Part shown: piece after piece, positions 49,098 to 61,215 of the stretch
Layout: the number at the start of each line of letters is the position of its first letter
Numbering within the stretch: position 1 is the stretch's first letter
NCBI RefSeq assembly: GCF_032118995.1
Contig: NC_092665.1
Location: 1,772,001-1,836,000 of the forward strand
Direction: 5' to 3'
From: Asterias amurensis
Lineage: Eukaryota; Echinodermata; Asteroidea; Forcipulatida; Asteriidae
DNA: 64,000 bases
Notes under the pieces: generated by a model
The model's database searches: none
What the model saw: only the letters and a program-made list of their open reading frames with translations
Told to the model about the DNA's origin: nothing
Made by a program: the position numbers and the translations under genes

Positions 49098-49119
49098 TGA
49101 CGTCATCACGCTGACGTCA
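49098..49119 (+). promoter_or_regulatory. Pair of full CRE sites
   Basis: TGACGTCA occurs at 49098-49105 and 49112-49119, with a TATA-like TTTATATCT 20 bp downstream. A third CRE is at 49503-49510. No transcript can be assigned. Confidence 0.4.
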
Positions 49120-49152
49120 CTTTGTAGTTTCAACCCGTTTATATCTATTATG

Positions 49153-49376
49153 TGTGCGTTCGTTTAGCTTCCCTGGGTCTACCCCGCGGTGCTCACTCGG
49201 GTGAGCCCCTGACATGACAAGAGCTCTCGTAGTGACGTCGTTTACCTGGGGCCAGCCCCCAAGTGACCCACTCCACAAGCAGGGCACTGGGGGCTGACCC
49301 GGGTGAGACCCGTCAAAGCTATTCGAACGTACCGGGGCAGACCGGGGTCGACCCAGGGAAGCTAAACGAACGCACC
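49153..49376. mobile_element. GC-rich foldback MITE (family I)
   Basis: Arms of about 35 nt: GTGCGTTCGTTTAGCTTCCC, then TGGGTCTACCCCG, mirrored by CGGGGTCGACCCAGGGAAGC, then TAAACGAACGCAC. The interior has further complementary GGGTGAGCCC/GGGTGAGACCC and CTGGGGCCAGCCCC words. No coding capacity. Confidence 0.8.
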
Positions 49377-51579
49377 AATAGAGATCAATGGTAAAACCAC
49401 AATACAACTCTGACAGCGCATATCTTGTACGCACGGCGCACATGATAGGGTCAAATAGCAACGTAGACTGGTCCCACGTCTTTATTCGTAACATTCGGAA
49501 GTGTGACGTCAGATGTTCGGGCCGTGAGCATCTTCTTTTGACCTCTAATCGAGGGCGCCCTTCTCAAATAACTTCATTACGTCATGGCATTAGGCATTAT
49601 AAGCGATGCTATTAAAGTGCTGGAATGTGTTCGATAATTATGCCATACTCAGTATGGAAAGTTCATTAACCGGTTCCCCTCAATCATATTGCCGTGAGAA
49701 CTAGCTGGTTACCCTCTAAGAAAGACCTCAGTACTGTAATTAATATGACCAATTCGCCCTCGAACCATTTTGACTCTAACTCTTCATCATGCTCGATCCC
49801 CTTAATATTTTAAGGTTATAGCTGTTTGAATTTTATATTGTCAAGATCCAAAGATTTTGTCAGAAAATGTAAAACATGTTCTTGACAAACACAAATATTA
49901 AAGCTCCTGTTGTACCTAGAGGGGTAGCCGTAGGGTGTATATTACGAAAGGTAAAAAACTTCATTCATATTCACTGACCATGACTAAAGAAATGCAAATT
50001 GTGCGTTCATTTGAGCACATCATCTACCGTAGGAACCCACTGCTATTATTCATACTGCTAGAGTGCACCGGGCGTACTTAAGACTAGCACTCGTTAGCGA
50101 CTCCCTCCGGCTGGGAGGGAGGGAGAGATGGCGGCAAAGGTATATAGAGTGAATAAGAGACTCAGAATTTAAGATAAACTTATTCCCGTAAGGAATGGTT
50201 TTTACTTTATTCCAATGGGAGCTACTTCACTTCTTAAGTGACCCATGCCCTTGATACGAGGTGTAAATATTTAGTTTCTAAGATGGCGGGTGTGAGCTGC
50301 AAAAAAAACCCGCTCAATTAGCCAGGGCTGCGTCTTGCGATTTGAACTTAACATTTCATGAATACGAGCGGGGTCTACTCTAAACGTCAGTACAATAAAG
50401 GATCTTACTTTAAATCTTCCGACATAATTATTCTTTGTTGGCAGGGGCCGTCCAGGGTAAGGCAAAAGTTTTAAAAACTGTCATCAAAGCGATGTGCCCT
50501 CCCAGACCCCTCCAACAAATAGCATACATGTTTATCAAAATACAGATAATAAAAGCATTTTCAGAGCAAACACTCTTTCTTTCCATGAGAGATGACAACA
50601 TGCTTTATGCTTTATACCCAAACGGTTACTCATGTAGTTACTTCTAACCAATGTAAACTTCGTAGGGTTAGACTTATAAACCTAAACAACTGAGAAGAGC
50701 TAAAACTCCTTAAAGGTGCACGGTATCTTGGAAAGAGAGACAAGAAACCTGTAGATGCTTAGCATACTGACCATTTCCCCTCCTAACTAAAACCGTCTAC
50801 ACAAATTGCTACCCTAAAATGCAGATGTGTATAGGTACAGCTCTGTACGAACTAACGGTAAGCAACACATTTCCAATTGCAAATTCTACGTGGCTCAACC
50901 GCAGATGTAGAAAGTGTTGCAGGTGGCGTAGAGATAGCATTTTCAACTGATACACAGCGACTTAAAACCTAATAAAACACAGACGTCAATTTGAGCGTGG
51001 TTGGATCTCGTCCCACACACACCAACCACCGTGCAATCCCCGCCCCCACTCCCCCCTACGAAACGTCAATAACAACTCCCGAGGCAATTAGACCAAGGGT
51101 GATGTTTCCGAGTAAAGACAGGTGCCAAAAACCAATCAATACCAACGTATTGATGTAACTAAGGTTTGGAAGTCATCTCACTCAATTGAATCACACCAGC
51201 CTTTTTGAAACGCCCGTCCACGTTTCTCCCCCAAATTGCCCCCACGAATGAATTATACTTGAAGACGAGAAACACTTTCATCGACAATAGTTTGTAAATG
51301 AGAAGATGTTGTTTTCTTCTGCTAAATGCTTGTAGTTGAAATCTAATTGTAGACGTGTCTAGACTGTGTTTTATAAGATGGGGGCAAATTGAGCGTGCCG
51401 TGATGGCACTTTCAATGAAGTGTCCGAGTGGCCACGTCTAGTTTTTTTCCCGTCATGATACAACTTTAGAAACATGGCAGTTTAACGAGGAATAATTTGC
51501 AAATAATTCTGTTTCGAAGCATAGAGGGCCCGGTCGTGGCACTTGATGTCCTTAAAAGTATTTGTTCTAATCATACCAT
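49377..51579. other. Stretch without recognised gene
   Basis: Holds two AAGATGGCGG/GAGATGGCGG (YY1-like) words, at about 50125-50135 and 50280-50290. The first opens ATGGCGGCAAAG before GTATAT, a possible four-codon first exon (MAAK), with no further support. Confidence 0.3.
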
Positions 51580-51935
51580 TATAAGCAACTGTCTTAAACC
51601 ATTATTGCCGAGTCCTTCGGGTGGGACATATGAGCCGATGGTACCGTGTGTTGTGGAACGTAAAGCCGATGGTTCCGTGTGTTGTGCAAGGCATGTAAAA
51701 TAACCCAGTGCACTTGTCGTATAAAGAGGCGGGATTCGCCCCGGTTTTCCTGGTTTGATCGACAGCATATTTCGCAAAAGCATCTTGTAAACCATCGCCA
51801 TGGTGATATAAAGAAATAGGTATAATACTTCACAAATGCAGCTCCTATTTCAGGACAAAATACTGAGCGCTTTAACACCATAGGATGCGATAGTGCGGTA
51901 TATAAGAACCTACTATTCGTATTCTTATTATAAAG
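51580..51935 (+). mobile_element. SINE family A body and tail
   Basis: GGGTGGGACATATGAGCCGA, GAACGTAAAGCCGATGGTTC, AATAACCCAGTGCACTTGTC, GGGATTCGCCCCGG and a GCGGTATATAAGAACC tail. The tRNA head is missing, and the GCCGATGGT..CCGTGTGTTGTG block is duplicated. Confidence 0.65.
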
Positions 51936-53705
51936 TAGATTGACTATTGAAATATCTTGAACAAGTTTCAATATTTTAAATGACGACGTCATTAGTTTAC
52001 AACGTCATTATGACGTTGATCGTACATCTGCTTATACGTCCATTCCACACAAGCCATTAAGGTCGCCCCTGAAGTGTTTTGAAAGTCACGGCTGTAGTAA
52101 TTTACGTTTAAATACTTGAAAAAGGTCACCAGTCACATTGAAAGGGTATACCAGTTACATTCTGTGAGAATGTTGCAACTGGAACATCATTAACGTCACT
52201 CACAGATTGGTGCCAACGAGTTGTCGTAAACTAAGCTATAAGATTTACATTTTTGTTTCTCTATAATTCACGATAACCATCCCCCTAAAACCCCAAGAGA
52301 ACATTAGTACTGTCTGCCATGAATACTGTATGAACTGATTAGACTTAATATATCATTAACAATTCATGTTACCGTGACTATTAATTGTAAATGATGACAC
52401 CAGGGAACTATTAGGCAGTGTGAAAGGCTTGCACGGGGAACCGCGATGCGTGCTAGCAGACGACGCAAGCTCTTTGTTGTTTAATGTCCAGAACGTGGAA
52501 CCGATGCTTTGCGTGTGTTGTAATAATTTGTAGTCAGCACACGAACAAGCGATTAAGACAACTTGATATCTTTATTATGCTGACAGAGTGAAAAAAAAGA
52601 CAGGGCCCTATACGCATATGCGTCACCGCACCACAGCTTTGACTCACTGATAACGACACGATTTAATGGACCGTGTATACACCCATAATCCCATGACGTT
52701 ATACCAACGGTTCCAGTTTAATACTAACTCTTGACTTTAGAATTTCTCGACCTATGGTTAAAGACGATCGAAAGAAACTTACTGGGATCGAAGGCTGGCT
52801 CTTTAGAAACTGAAAGAGGCATTTGCATCGAAATCTTGACTCAGTTTCAAAAGCTGAAAGTTGCTACTTCACTTTCGGTACGGGGAGCTTGGGCAAAAAC
52901 GAGGTCGACAGATGGACCGGGGAAGAGAAATCTACGTAGTATAAAAAAGACATGAAGCCATAGCTACAATAAGCATGCCCGCGGCCAGGAGCGAAGAGTA
53001 CGAATGATGGGTTAATGGAATCGGACTTTTCGCTAATGGGAAACGAAATGAAGGGATCGCTGTTAAAAATGCAAGGAAGTATTGGCGTTTAACGAGTAAA
53101 AGAAGCTTTTATACTTTCCCCATCCTTGTCTGGTTTCTGCTATGGGGTGTATACAGTTTGATGCATCAGAATAGCTTAAAAGTACCCTGGCGTTTAACAC
53201 TTAAGGAATCTTGTTCTCGCCTCTGGACCGGGAAGCGCAATTGCTTTTTGGAGCAATTTATACTGAAAGACTTTTTATTTTTAGGAGCATTTTTACTGAT
53301 AGACCAACGACACTTTACTACACAACGTTCTGCGTCTGTTAAGTACCGCTTAGGTGGTAACATTTTCGATTCGTTGTTTCTATTAAACTTGTTTTTGTTG
53401 CTGTTCCTTTGGGTCTAGAGAGAGTTGTGCTCTGTGAGGTCTGGAGTGGAGTTCATTGAATGTGAAAATGATGTAGTTTATTTATTTATTTGTTTATTTG
53501 TTTGAATGTATTTTGGTGGGTGGGATAGGGTATGGAGTACAGTGTTGATTAGAGAAAACATATATAAAAATATATATATATATCAAATAATAAACCACAA
53601 GGGAAACTGACTGGGTACATTTTTAAATGATTTTTTAGGATTGAACAAAGAAAAATTGACTATATATATATAATTATAGGACTAGATCTAGGTGATATTA
53701 AAAGC
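51936..53705. other. Stretch without recognised gene
   Basis: AT-rich. Several TGACGTCA-like words near 51982-52012 and AT microsatellites near 53565-53585 and 53660-53680. No supported exon. Confidence 0.35.
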
Positions 53706-54037
53706 TTAAAGACACTGGACACCTTTGGTAATTGTCAAAGACCAATCTTCTCACTTGGTGTATCTCAACATATGCACAACACAACAACAGGTAAACATTT
53801 GAACTCAATTGGTTGTCGAAGTTGCGAGATAATAATTGAAGGAAAAACATCCTTGTCACACAAAGTTGTGTGCAATCAGATGCTTGATTTCGGGACCTCA
53901 AAATCTAATTCCGAGATCTCGAAATCAAATTCAAATTATAGAGGAAAATTACTTCTTTCTCGAGAAGTACGTTACTATGTAAGGTTTGATGCTAACAACT
54001 AGTTTAGGTAATTACAAATAACGTCCAGTGCCTTTAA
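53706..54037 (+). mobile_element. TTAA MITE, family A copy 12
   Basis: TTAA-AGACACTGGACACC to ACGTCCAGTGCCT-TTAA. It is shortened on its right side and carries an imperfect central hairpin. Its right TTAA is also the left TTAA of copy 13. Confidence 0.9.
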
Positions 54038-54421
54038 AGGCAGTGGACACTATTGGTAATTGTCAAAGACTAGCCTTCACAGTTAGTGTATCTCAACATG
54101 TGCATAAAAATAACAAACCTGTGAAAATTTGAGCTAAATCGGTCATCGAACTTGCGAGATAATAATGAAAGAAAAAAACACCCTTGTCACACGAAGTTGT
54201 GTGCGTTTAGATGGTTGATTTCGAGACCTCAAGTTCTAAACCTGAGGTCTCGAAATCAAATTCGTGGAAAATTACTTCTTTCTCGAAAACTATGGCACTT
54301 CAGAGGGAGCCGTTTCTCACATTGTTTTATACTATCAACCTCTCCCCATTACTCGTCACCAAGAAAGGTTTTATGCTAATAAATATTTTGAGTAACCACC
54401 AATAGTGTCCACTGCCTTTAA
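54034..54421 (+). mobile_element. TTAA MITE, family A copy 13
   Basis: Full-length and near consensus, in the same orientation as copy 12 and directly joined to it through one shared TTAA (54034-54037). Confidence 0.95.
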
Positions 54422-54512
54422 TGGTAGTCCTAAAGCTAATTAGGACGAGAAACTCTTCCCTAAATCGAGATAAGACTAGTCTCATCTCTTTGTGAAATCC
54501 ACCCCAGGTCAA
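54421..54512. mobile_element. Foldback MITE family C fragment
   Basis: TTAGGACGAGAAACTCTTCC, ATCGAGATAAGACTAGTCTC and CTTTGTGAAATCCACCCC. It starts at the right end of MITE copy 13. Confidence 0.5.
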
Positions 54513-55139
54513 TATACTTTTGAGAAATGGCTTAATTACAAAACTTCTTAATTCGTCAAAGGCTTAATTTGTCATTATTGTCTTTTTAGTCATTTGCTTA
54601 ATTAGTCTTTGTACGAGTGATTAATTTGGTACTATAGCCCTGGCGGCCTTTACACTTTCGTATTATCTGTATACAGAGGAAGATTCCTTTATATGGCTAA
54701 TGGTACTCCATAACACCAAGGTTACAAATTTGATGACCATTATTAGGCTTATAATGATAAACATCTACTAATCATAATATTTTCTTGACCAATTATAATT
54801 TGCCTTGGACTTTATATTCAGAGCGACTTGGTCAATTACGGCAGAGTGCAGTATAGCATGGCCTGGACATTTATTATTTAGAATCGAGTTTGCAAGAAAG
54901 TCCCCATAAACACATTAAGCATATAATTTTCAATTTACCGATAGTAATAAACGGCTATAGCTGTGGACATTTCATGCAATATTCAAGAAACGTATTCGCC
55001 ACAAACAGCATTATTAGCCATTGGCGATGTTAATACTGGAAACGATGGGCAAACTTGTTCCTGTATACAACTAAACAAGGAAACACCAATTTCGAAAATT
55101 TAATTATTTATAAAACAATATTAACCTAAATATGTAGAT
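54513..55139. other. Stretch without recognised gene
   Basis: AT-rich. CTTAATT(A/C)GTC words repeat between 54530 and 54610. Nothing else seen. Confidence 0.35.
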
Positions 55140-55337
55140 GGTTATCTGAGGTATCGAAATCAAATCCGTGAAAAATTACTTCTTTCTCGAAAAGTACGTC
55201 ACTTCTGAGGGAGCTGTTTCTCGCAATGTTTTATATCATCAACCTCTCCTCATTACTCTCCCCATGACTCGTTATAAAGTGAGGTTTTATGCTAATCATT
55301 ATTTGGAGTAATCACCAATAGTGTCCACTGCCTTTAA
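55140..55337 (+). mobile_element. TTAA MITE, family A copy 14, left-truncated
   Basis: Begins inside the central hairpin and runs to TAGTGTCCACTGCCTTTAA. It carries a small duplication in the CTCCTCATTACTCTCCCCAT segment. Confidence 0.85.
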
Positions 55338-55701
55338 GAATGATTACCAAACGGAACTTTATATATAATTTAAAGTGACTCAAGAAGAAGTGTTGGGCGG
55401 CATGGTCAGTGGAAATCAGTCACAGATAACAAAAAATCTCGTTGTTCACGCCCAGAGGTCTCTGCGAGCAGTCGTAGCAGTTAACAGGAGGCATAAACAT
55501 AAATAATATATTTGGCTAAAATATTAAATTTCTCTGTGTGTCACGTCAGTCGAATGATTTGTTACGGAAGCGTAATGACCATCCACGTTACTGGTAATTT
55601 ATCATGGAAACACGGGGAACACGATACAAGCATTGAAAAAAGGGTACGAACTTGCCAAAACTCGTATCACAAAGATACTCTATCACGAAAACACGGAATG
55701 C

Positions 55702-56085
55702 TTAAAGGCAGTGGACACTATTGATAATTACTCAAAATAATTATTATCATAAAACCTTACTTGGTAACGAGTAATGAGGAGAGGTTGATAGTATAAAACG
55801 TTGTGAGAAACAGCTCCTCTGAAGTAAACGTAGTTTTCGAGAAAGAAGTAATTTTCCACGAATTTGATTTCGAGACCTCAAGTTTAGAATTTGAGGTCTC
55901 GAAATCAACCATCTAAACGCACACAACTTCGTGTGACAAGGTGTTTTTTATTTCATTATTATCTCGCAACTTCGACGACCAATTGAGCTCAAATTTTCAC
56001 AGGTTTGTTTTTGTATGCATAGTTTAGATACACAGAGTGAGAAGACTGGTCTTTGGAAATTACCAATAGTGTCCAGGGTCTTAAA
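55702..56085 (-). mobile_element. TTAA MITE, family A copy 15
   Basis: Full-length reverse copy with the hairpin CGAGACCTCA..TGAGGTCTCG. The right terminus has slight erosion (GTCCAGGGTCTTAA). Confidence 0.9.
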
Positions 56086-56359
56086 GTACAGCAACTCGGA
56101 AGTACGGAACTCAAAAATGTAACATCTCTGAAAGACGGGAGTCCGAGTTATCACATCTCGGATTATTTCAAAGACACTCTTTCATTGAATGCAAAGATAG
56201 TGAAACTCAGAAATACGGAATTCAAAGACAATGATGAACGAAGCCCAAATGTACGGTGACTGCTATAAACACATATCCAACTGTTATTTTTCGTCAACGT
56301 GTTTTTTTTTTGTTAAGCCATGGCATACAGTGTTGGATTACGGACTATACTTGCAATAG
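56086..56359. other. Stretch without recognised gene
   Basis: Imperfect repeats of ACTCGGAAGTACGGAACTCA / AACTCAGAAATACGGAATTC between 56092 and 56225. No gene seen. Confidence 0.35.
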
Positions 56360-56500
56360 GAGACTTTTGGGACGCTTGGTGGCAGCAGACTTACCAGGTA
56401 AAATCCATTGTTCTTGGTAAAGTGCGCATACTCAGAACAACGTAAACAATGGTAATTTACCCGGTAAGTCTGCTGCCACCTAGCGTTCCAAAGTCTCCCA
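56360..56500. mobile_element. Compact foldback MITE family H
   Basis: Arms GGAGACTTTTGGGACGCTTG, then GTGGCAGCAGACTTACC, mirrored by GGTAAGTCTGCTGCCACCTA, then GCGTTCCAAAGTCTCC. About 140 bp and complete. Confidence 0.85.
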
Positions 56501-56794
56501 TTAACTACGCATATAAATCATAGCCATTGTGTTCATATTGCCAAGAAAACTTCAAATGGAAAATTTAAAGTTTGTGTGGAACTTTTAAAGGCCAACGGGC
56601 AACAGAGGGCGTGGCCCCCATATGGCCACCATAGACCTTATCGCAAATACCAATGCGCAAGCGCAGACTGTTGAATGAGGTGCATTGTGGGATATATATG
56701 AATCACATTTTGCTACCAGCTAGACCACAATGCATCTAATTCCAAGCTTTACGCGCGCGCCCCAGTATTTGCGAAAAGGTCTATGTAATTTCAG

Positions 56795-56900
56795 GTATGT
56801 GCTACTGGTGCCACACTCGTGTTTTGCTTATAGCAAAAAAAAAAAAGTTGCTAAGCAGAATGTATAATCTGCTTAACAGCTTTGTGAAATTGGGCCATAG
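56795..56900. repeat. Repeat family F fragment
   Basis: TACTGGTGCCACACTCGTGT, GTTGCTAAGCAGAATG and AGCTTTGTGAAATTGGGCC. Confidence 0.5.
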
Positions 56901-57244
56901 TCTTGAGGCCCAAACACCCACTATGGCGTCGGTGTGTTTATTAATGTTCTCTCGGGACTCGAGCAGTACAAAGTGTCATTTGGTCAGACACTGATCAAGC
57001 ACTTGAGGTGTCACCATTTTTTTTAATCCCCAGTGCAGTTATTATCAAAATTATTAATACAATATTAATTGTAAACGATGGTTTAGCAGTCGCTAGGGAA
57101 ACTAAAAGAGGAGGCTAATCAGAAAACATGCCCGCCCTTTCCAGATTGATTGTCCGAGAAGCACCCAATCCGGATGTTCACTCTCCCATACCGATAAGAC
57201 CGGAAAGCATCGGGTAACTATTATTAATTTTACAGGACGAAGAT

Positions 57245-57475
57245 AAATATTACAAGACTGTATCAATAACATCATAATCAGTTTCCTGAAGATGGCTAGA
57301 GCAAGCTACTCGAAACATTGAGACTACTCCGCAAGAGTGAAATTAACAACGAGAAGTCTTCTCGATGCACTAAAGCAAAATAAGTAGTCTCGGTCAACTT
57401 ACTATCTTCCAAGTTCTCAAAAAACACAACCTACACGGCAAGTAGATACACACATGGTGTTACCGCAAACCGATT
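57245..57475 (-). repeat. Family K-like repeat
   Basis: Ends CACACATGGTGTTACCGCAA, then ACC, the mirror of the family K left end. The interior has GGCTAGAGCAAGCTACTCGA and CAAGTTCTCAAAAAACACAA. Confidence 0.45.
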
Positions 57476-57564
57476 TATGCAACCTCAAAATAGCTCAGCA
57501 GTGGGAGTTAAAAATACCTCTTCAAGAAAAGCAGAAACTAATTTTTCCAGGTTTGTCATTTACT

Positions 57565-57742
57565 TTACTGCCGTCGATTTCACAGAACTCTTCCTAACTT
57601 AAGACTAATCTTAGGACTTAGGACGAGTCCCAACCCTGCACTGTAGCATGCTAACCTTAAGATTAATCCTAAGTTAGGACGAGTAACTCGTCCTAACTCG
57701 AGATAAGACGAGTCCTAACTCTTTGTGAAACCGACCCCTGGT
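57565..57742. mobile_element. Foldback MITE family C, well preserved
   Basis: Nearly the same as 6165-6315: GTCGATTTCACAGAACTCTT to CTTTGTGAAACCGACCCC. The interior CTAAGTTAGGACGAGTAACT, then CGTCCTAACTCGAG, folds back. Confidence 0.75.
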
Positions 57743-59398
57743 GCAGTAAGGAATACTTTGTGTACAGATCTGGGTCAGTTTAACCCGGATCCTTTTTTGG
57801 GTCAGGCTAACCCGTAAACTGGTTTGAAATGGGGTTATAACTTTCTGTGTCATTTTGACCCATTTCTGGTTAGTTGACACCTTGCCCATACGAGATAAGA
57901 GTTGAGTCAAATGGGACTCGGAATCCGGGTCAACTCCGACCCGTGTGTTTCTATAGGGTGTTCTCCTTAAGCTTCATTATGAAATTGTGCACTTCTCAAT
58001 GCGGAGCTTGTGGAGGAAATGCCGGTGTTTCGCAAAGGCTGATAAAGGGGCCGCCACTCTATAGTGTTATTGCGTGTCCTTGAATCAACATTATTAATAA
58101 GAATGCTTCCTCAATAAATTGATGTTTTAACCTTTTGAGGTTGACACGTACAAGGAGCGAAATGTCCACACTACATTGTCAGGGATTCCGTCTCAGTTTA
58201 TCTTTCAATATAAAGATGAACTTATTGCACACGAACGTGCTTGAATTGTCACTACATTGTCAGCCGTGGAAGACTCAAGGAATGGAGGTCAACATTACGC
58301 CTGGATTCACACACACACACTGTCTCTCTCGTGGATTGAGAGGTCTTGACCGAGACCGAGACCGACACGAGAGAGTGAGGTAGACTCTTATTGAGGTGAT
58401 CCAATCCAACAAAACACTGTTTTGATTACCTGTGCTGAGGATCTCATGGCCTCCTCCATCCACGCGATTGAGCAAATCGTGGCGTCAGTGAGATCGGCGT
58501 CTGAATAATGACCATCGGAAGTAGGACGACTGTGCAAGTCTAGCGATAGTGCTATACATTTTGTACACGGGGTGTTGTCGGTATCGGGACCAAGAACAAC
58601 ACCCTGTGGTGCCCCTCAAGGAACCTTGTGTACATATATAGATGGATATATTTACGTTCTTTTAAGAAACTACATTCTACTAACGCGGAGCAAATATTTT
58701 TTGTTATCGACTTATTTTGTGTAAGATAACCTTTTGAGATTTACTGTACTAAGCGAGTTTTAACTGGAGGACCGGACAGAATGCATGTTTTCAAGTACCA
58801 TTATTTTGCTGTTTACCCCCTCTTGTTTGGATATAACCTACATTATGATGACTTATTACTCTCCATTGTACCCGCTTGTTTCGTCTCATGACTCTAGTAC
58901 CCTTTCTGTCTTCGTACAATGACCTCGGAGTTTATTTTATCCCACGTCTCCCTACCCACTTACTACCGTTTCAATGAGCCAAGACGTTTAAATCTTGCTC
59001 TTCAAGATCCTGCCACTCATAGGTATACGCTGTAGTGGTTTGTACCGTGGAGGGGCAGCTCAATAAAAGAATGATCTCAAGCAGATGCATAAAGAACGTG
59101 ATTGGATTGCGTGCGAGGAATCGTGTTTTGTTTTACGTACGGCAGACATACGCGCATTTCTATGCTTAGACTTGATTCTAGTCTTGAAATCAAGTCGGTA
59201 ATTGTTAAGTGTGGTGTAGTGACGGGGACGGTACACAAATCCTCGATCCCAGTATGTGTGTGAGTCAGTCCTTATAGGGCTGACGGACCTTACCACGCGC
59301 TACCTACGACCGTTGCATGACTGTTAATCGCATTGTGACCGTTGCATGAACAGCATTATGTGTGTTTGTAACAGGCAGCTCTATAACGACTTGTCATC
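57743..59398. other. Stretch without recognised gene
   Basis: Repeated GGGTCA/AACCCG words near 57765-57940. A minus-strand frame of about 60 codons ends at a good donor (CAG-GTAATC, exon end 58430). It has no recognisable homology. (AC)n and GACCGAGACCGAGACCG repeats near 58308-58365. Confidence 0.35.
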
Positions 59399-59571
59399 AA
59401 GTCTAACTTGATTCAAGTCCCATTCTCGTGCGAAAGGCCCCCTAAGCATATCGAGCTGACTTGCAAACAAAATGTAGCTAATGTGGTCCATGCACATAAT
59501 TGTTCTGATGTTTAGGAGATTGGAGTGTAAATGAAAGGACTCTGACGGGAATGGGACTCGAGTCAAGTCTA
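59399..59571. mobile_element. hAT-like foldback MITE, family G copy 3
   Basis: AGTCTAACTTGATTCAAGTC at the left and GGGACTCGAGTCAAGTCTA at the right. No clear target-site duplication remains. A stray piece of the same end lies at 59166-59195. Confidence 0.7.
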
Positions 59572-59639
59572 TTCAACGCTGCACGCTCCATTTTTGGACA
59601 AATTGAAATCAGCACAACTAGGTCTAGATGTTAATTTGT

Positions 59640-59797
59640 GGTTTTTACCCATATACACCGATGTGTGTTAGCACTGTACACCCAGTACTTTCCCGAGTCC
59701 TGTGAAAAATATCATAGCCATGTTACTCGGGTGGGATTCGAACCCACGACCCTTGCAGTTCTAGAGCAATGTCTTACCAACTAGACTACCGAGGTCT
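59640..59797 (-). mobile_element. tRNA-derived SINE, family B, best copy
   Basis: Minus: CCTCGGTAGTCTAGTTGGTA, B-box GGGTTCGAATCCCACCCGAG, tail TCACAGGACTCGGGAAAGTA, then CTGGGTGTACAGTGCTAACA. The head folds like a tRNA but its anticodon arm is unpaired. Confidence 0.75.
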
Positions 59798-59990
59798 AGA
59801 TGTATAGTTCATCAACCTCGGTCTCAGGTGTTCGTAACTCTAATAGACTTCCTTAGAGCATAATAATTGCAATCAGGTTATCCGGGGAAACCATTCGGGT
59901 TTTTGTCTTCTCCAGTGAATATGGGCTCAGTACAATCATGGTGCGATGTATCTTTCTACAACCTTCGTACGAGGGGAGTTATACGTTTGG

Positions 59991-60366
59991 TTAAAGGCAG
60001 TGGACACTATTGGTAACTACTCAAAATAATTATCATCATAAAACCTTTCTTGATTACGAGTAATTGGGAGAGGTTGACAGTATAAAACATTGTGAGAAAC
60101 AGCTCCCTCTGAAGTGACGTAGTTTTCGAGAAAGAAGTAATTTGATTTCGAGACCTCAAGTTTAGAATTTGAGGTCTCGAAATCAAGCATTAGAAAGCAC
60201 ACAACTTCGTGTGACAAGGGTGTTTTTTCTTTCATTAATATCTCGCCACTTCGACGACCGATTGAGCTCAAATTTTTCACAGGTTTGTTATTTTATGTAT
60301 ATGTTGAGATACACCAACTGTGAAGACTAGTCTTGGATAATTTACCACTAGTGTCCACTGTCTTTA
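59991..60366 (-). mobile_element. TTAA MITE, family A copy 16
   Basis: Near full-length reverse copy. TTAA-AGGCAGTGGACAC on the left, AGTGTCCACTGTCTTTAG on the right. Hairpin present. Confidence 0.9.
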
Positions 60367-61074
60367 GTCACTCCTGCTAATAAAAACTTACTTGGTTAAA
60401 AGTAAAGTAGCTTTCGACAGTAAAGCGTTTTGGAGAATCATTTATCTTCGAAGTAATGTCGATGTAAAAATATATCTGCTTTTATCCCCCACAAATTTGA
60501 ATCTGAGAAACGTTACTGTCACAAACATTTCTCATTATATGTATTCCATTACGGATTATTTCTTCCTGCGTGGACATAATCACTCCGGATGTTCGGCATT
60601 GTCTCAGAAACCACTACACAATTTTTTGAAATGAAATCTACACGGGTTAGTGAAGCACTCAGACGGTCCAAAAACCAAAGGTATATTTTCCCGTTAAGTC
60701 ACGGCTTTGAATTGCCATCATCGGTTCCCTAATGAAACAAAAATCAGTGTTTTGTCTGAATTAATGACTTTTGCAGATGTTGACGTCATCATGCTAAAAA
60801 CCGTCATTTTGGACCGGTAGTGCAACGAGCCGTGTCTTAATTACAGTGTAATGTATTTGTCATGTGCCGACCCAAAGACCGAGCGTTTTAGTCAAAAAGG
60901 TTCAGATGAAGAAATGGATCGGCAAACGGGCAAATGTGAAGGGTCATACATCGGCCAGTATGTCCAACGCAGTGGTATAATGTCACGTTGCGACCATCTT
61001 GGTCCCCTGTATCCAATTACAGTAACAAATTCTAATAATCAGTGTACAAAAAGAAACAAGACTATTTCTCCTTC
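60367..61074. other. Stretch without recognised gene
   Basis: A frame at 60851-61228 is open for 125 codons but merges into a family D repeat and has no recognisable motif. I do not call it a gene. Confidence 0.4.
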
Positions 61075-61215
61075 CAATGCCGTGGTGTCCTTGAAATACT
61101 CCACTGTAGAAGTTTACAATTTCCCCATATTGGGTGCATCTTACCAAGGAGAAAATGCCTTGGTGCCCTCGCCCTTTAAAAAACTAAGCACAAAACAGGC
61201 CTGGTGTGGAGAAAT
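61075..61215 (+). repeat. Repeat family D
   Basis: GGTGTCCTTGAAATACTCCA, GGAGAAAATGCCTTGGTGCC, CTCGCCCTTTAAAAAAC and AACAGGCCTGG. Confidence 0.5.

Noticed and set aside
50117-50145. MAAK first exon before GTATAT
   Set aside because: Four codons and a modest donor next to a YY1-like word; chance is likely.
58430-58620. Minus-strand frame resembling an RT box (GAPQGVVLGP) or a neuropeptide 5' exon
   Set aside because: Only ten residues resemble RT and the next residues (DTDNTP) do not continue the motif. No signal peptide is present, so neither reading is supported.
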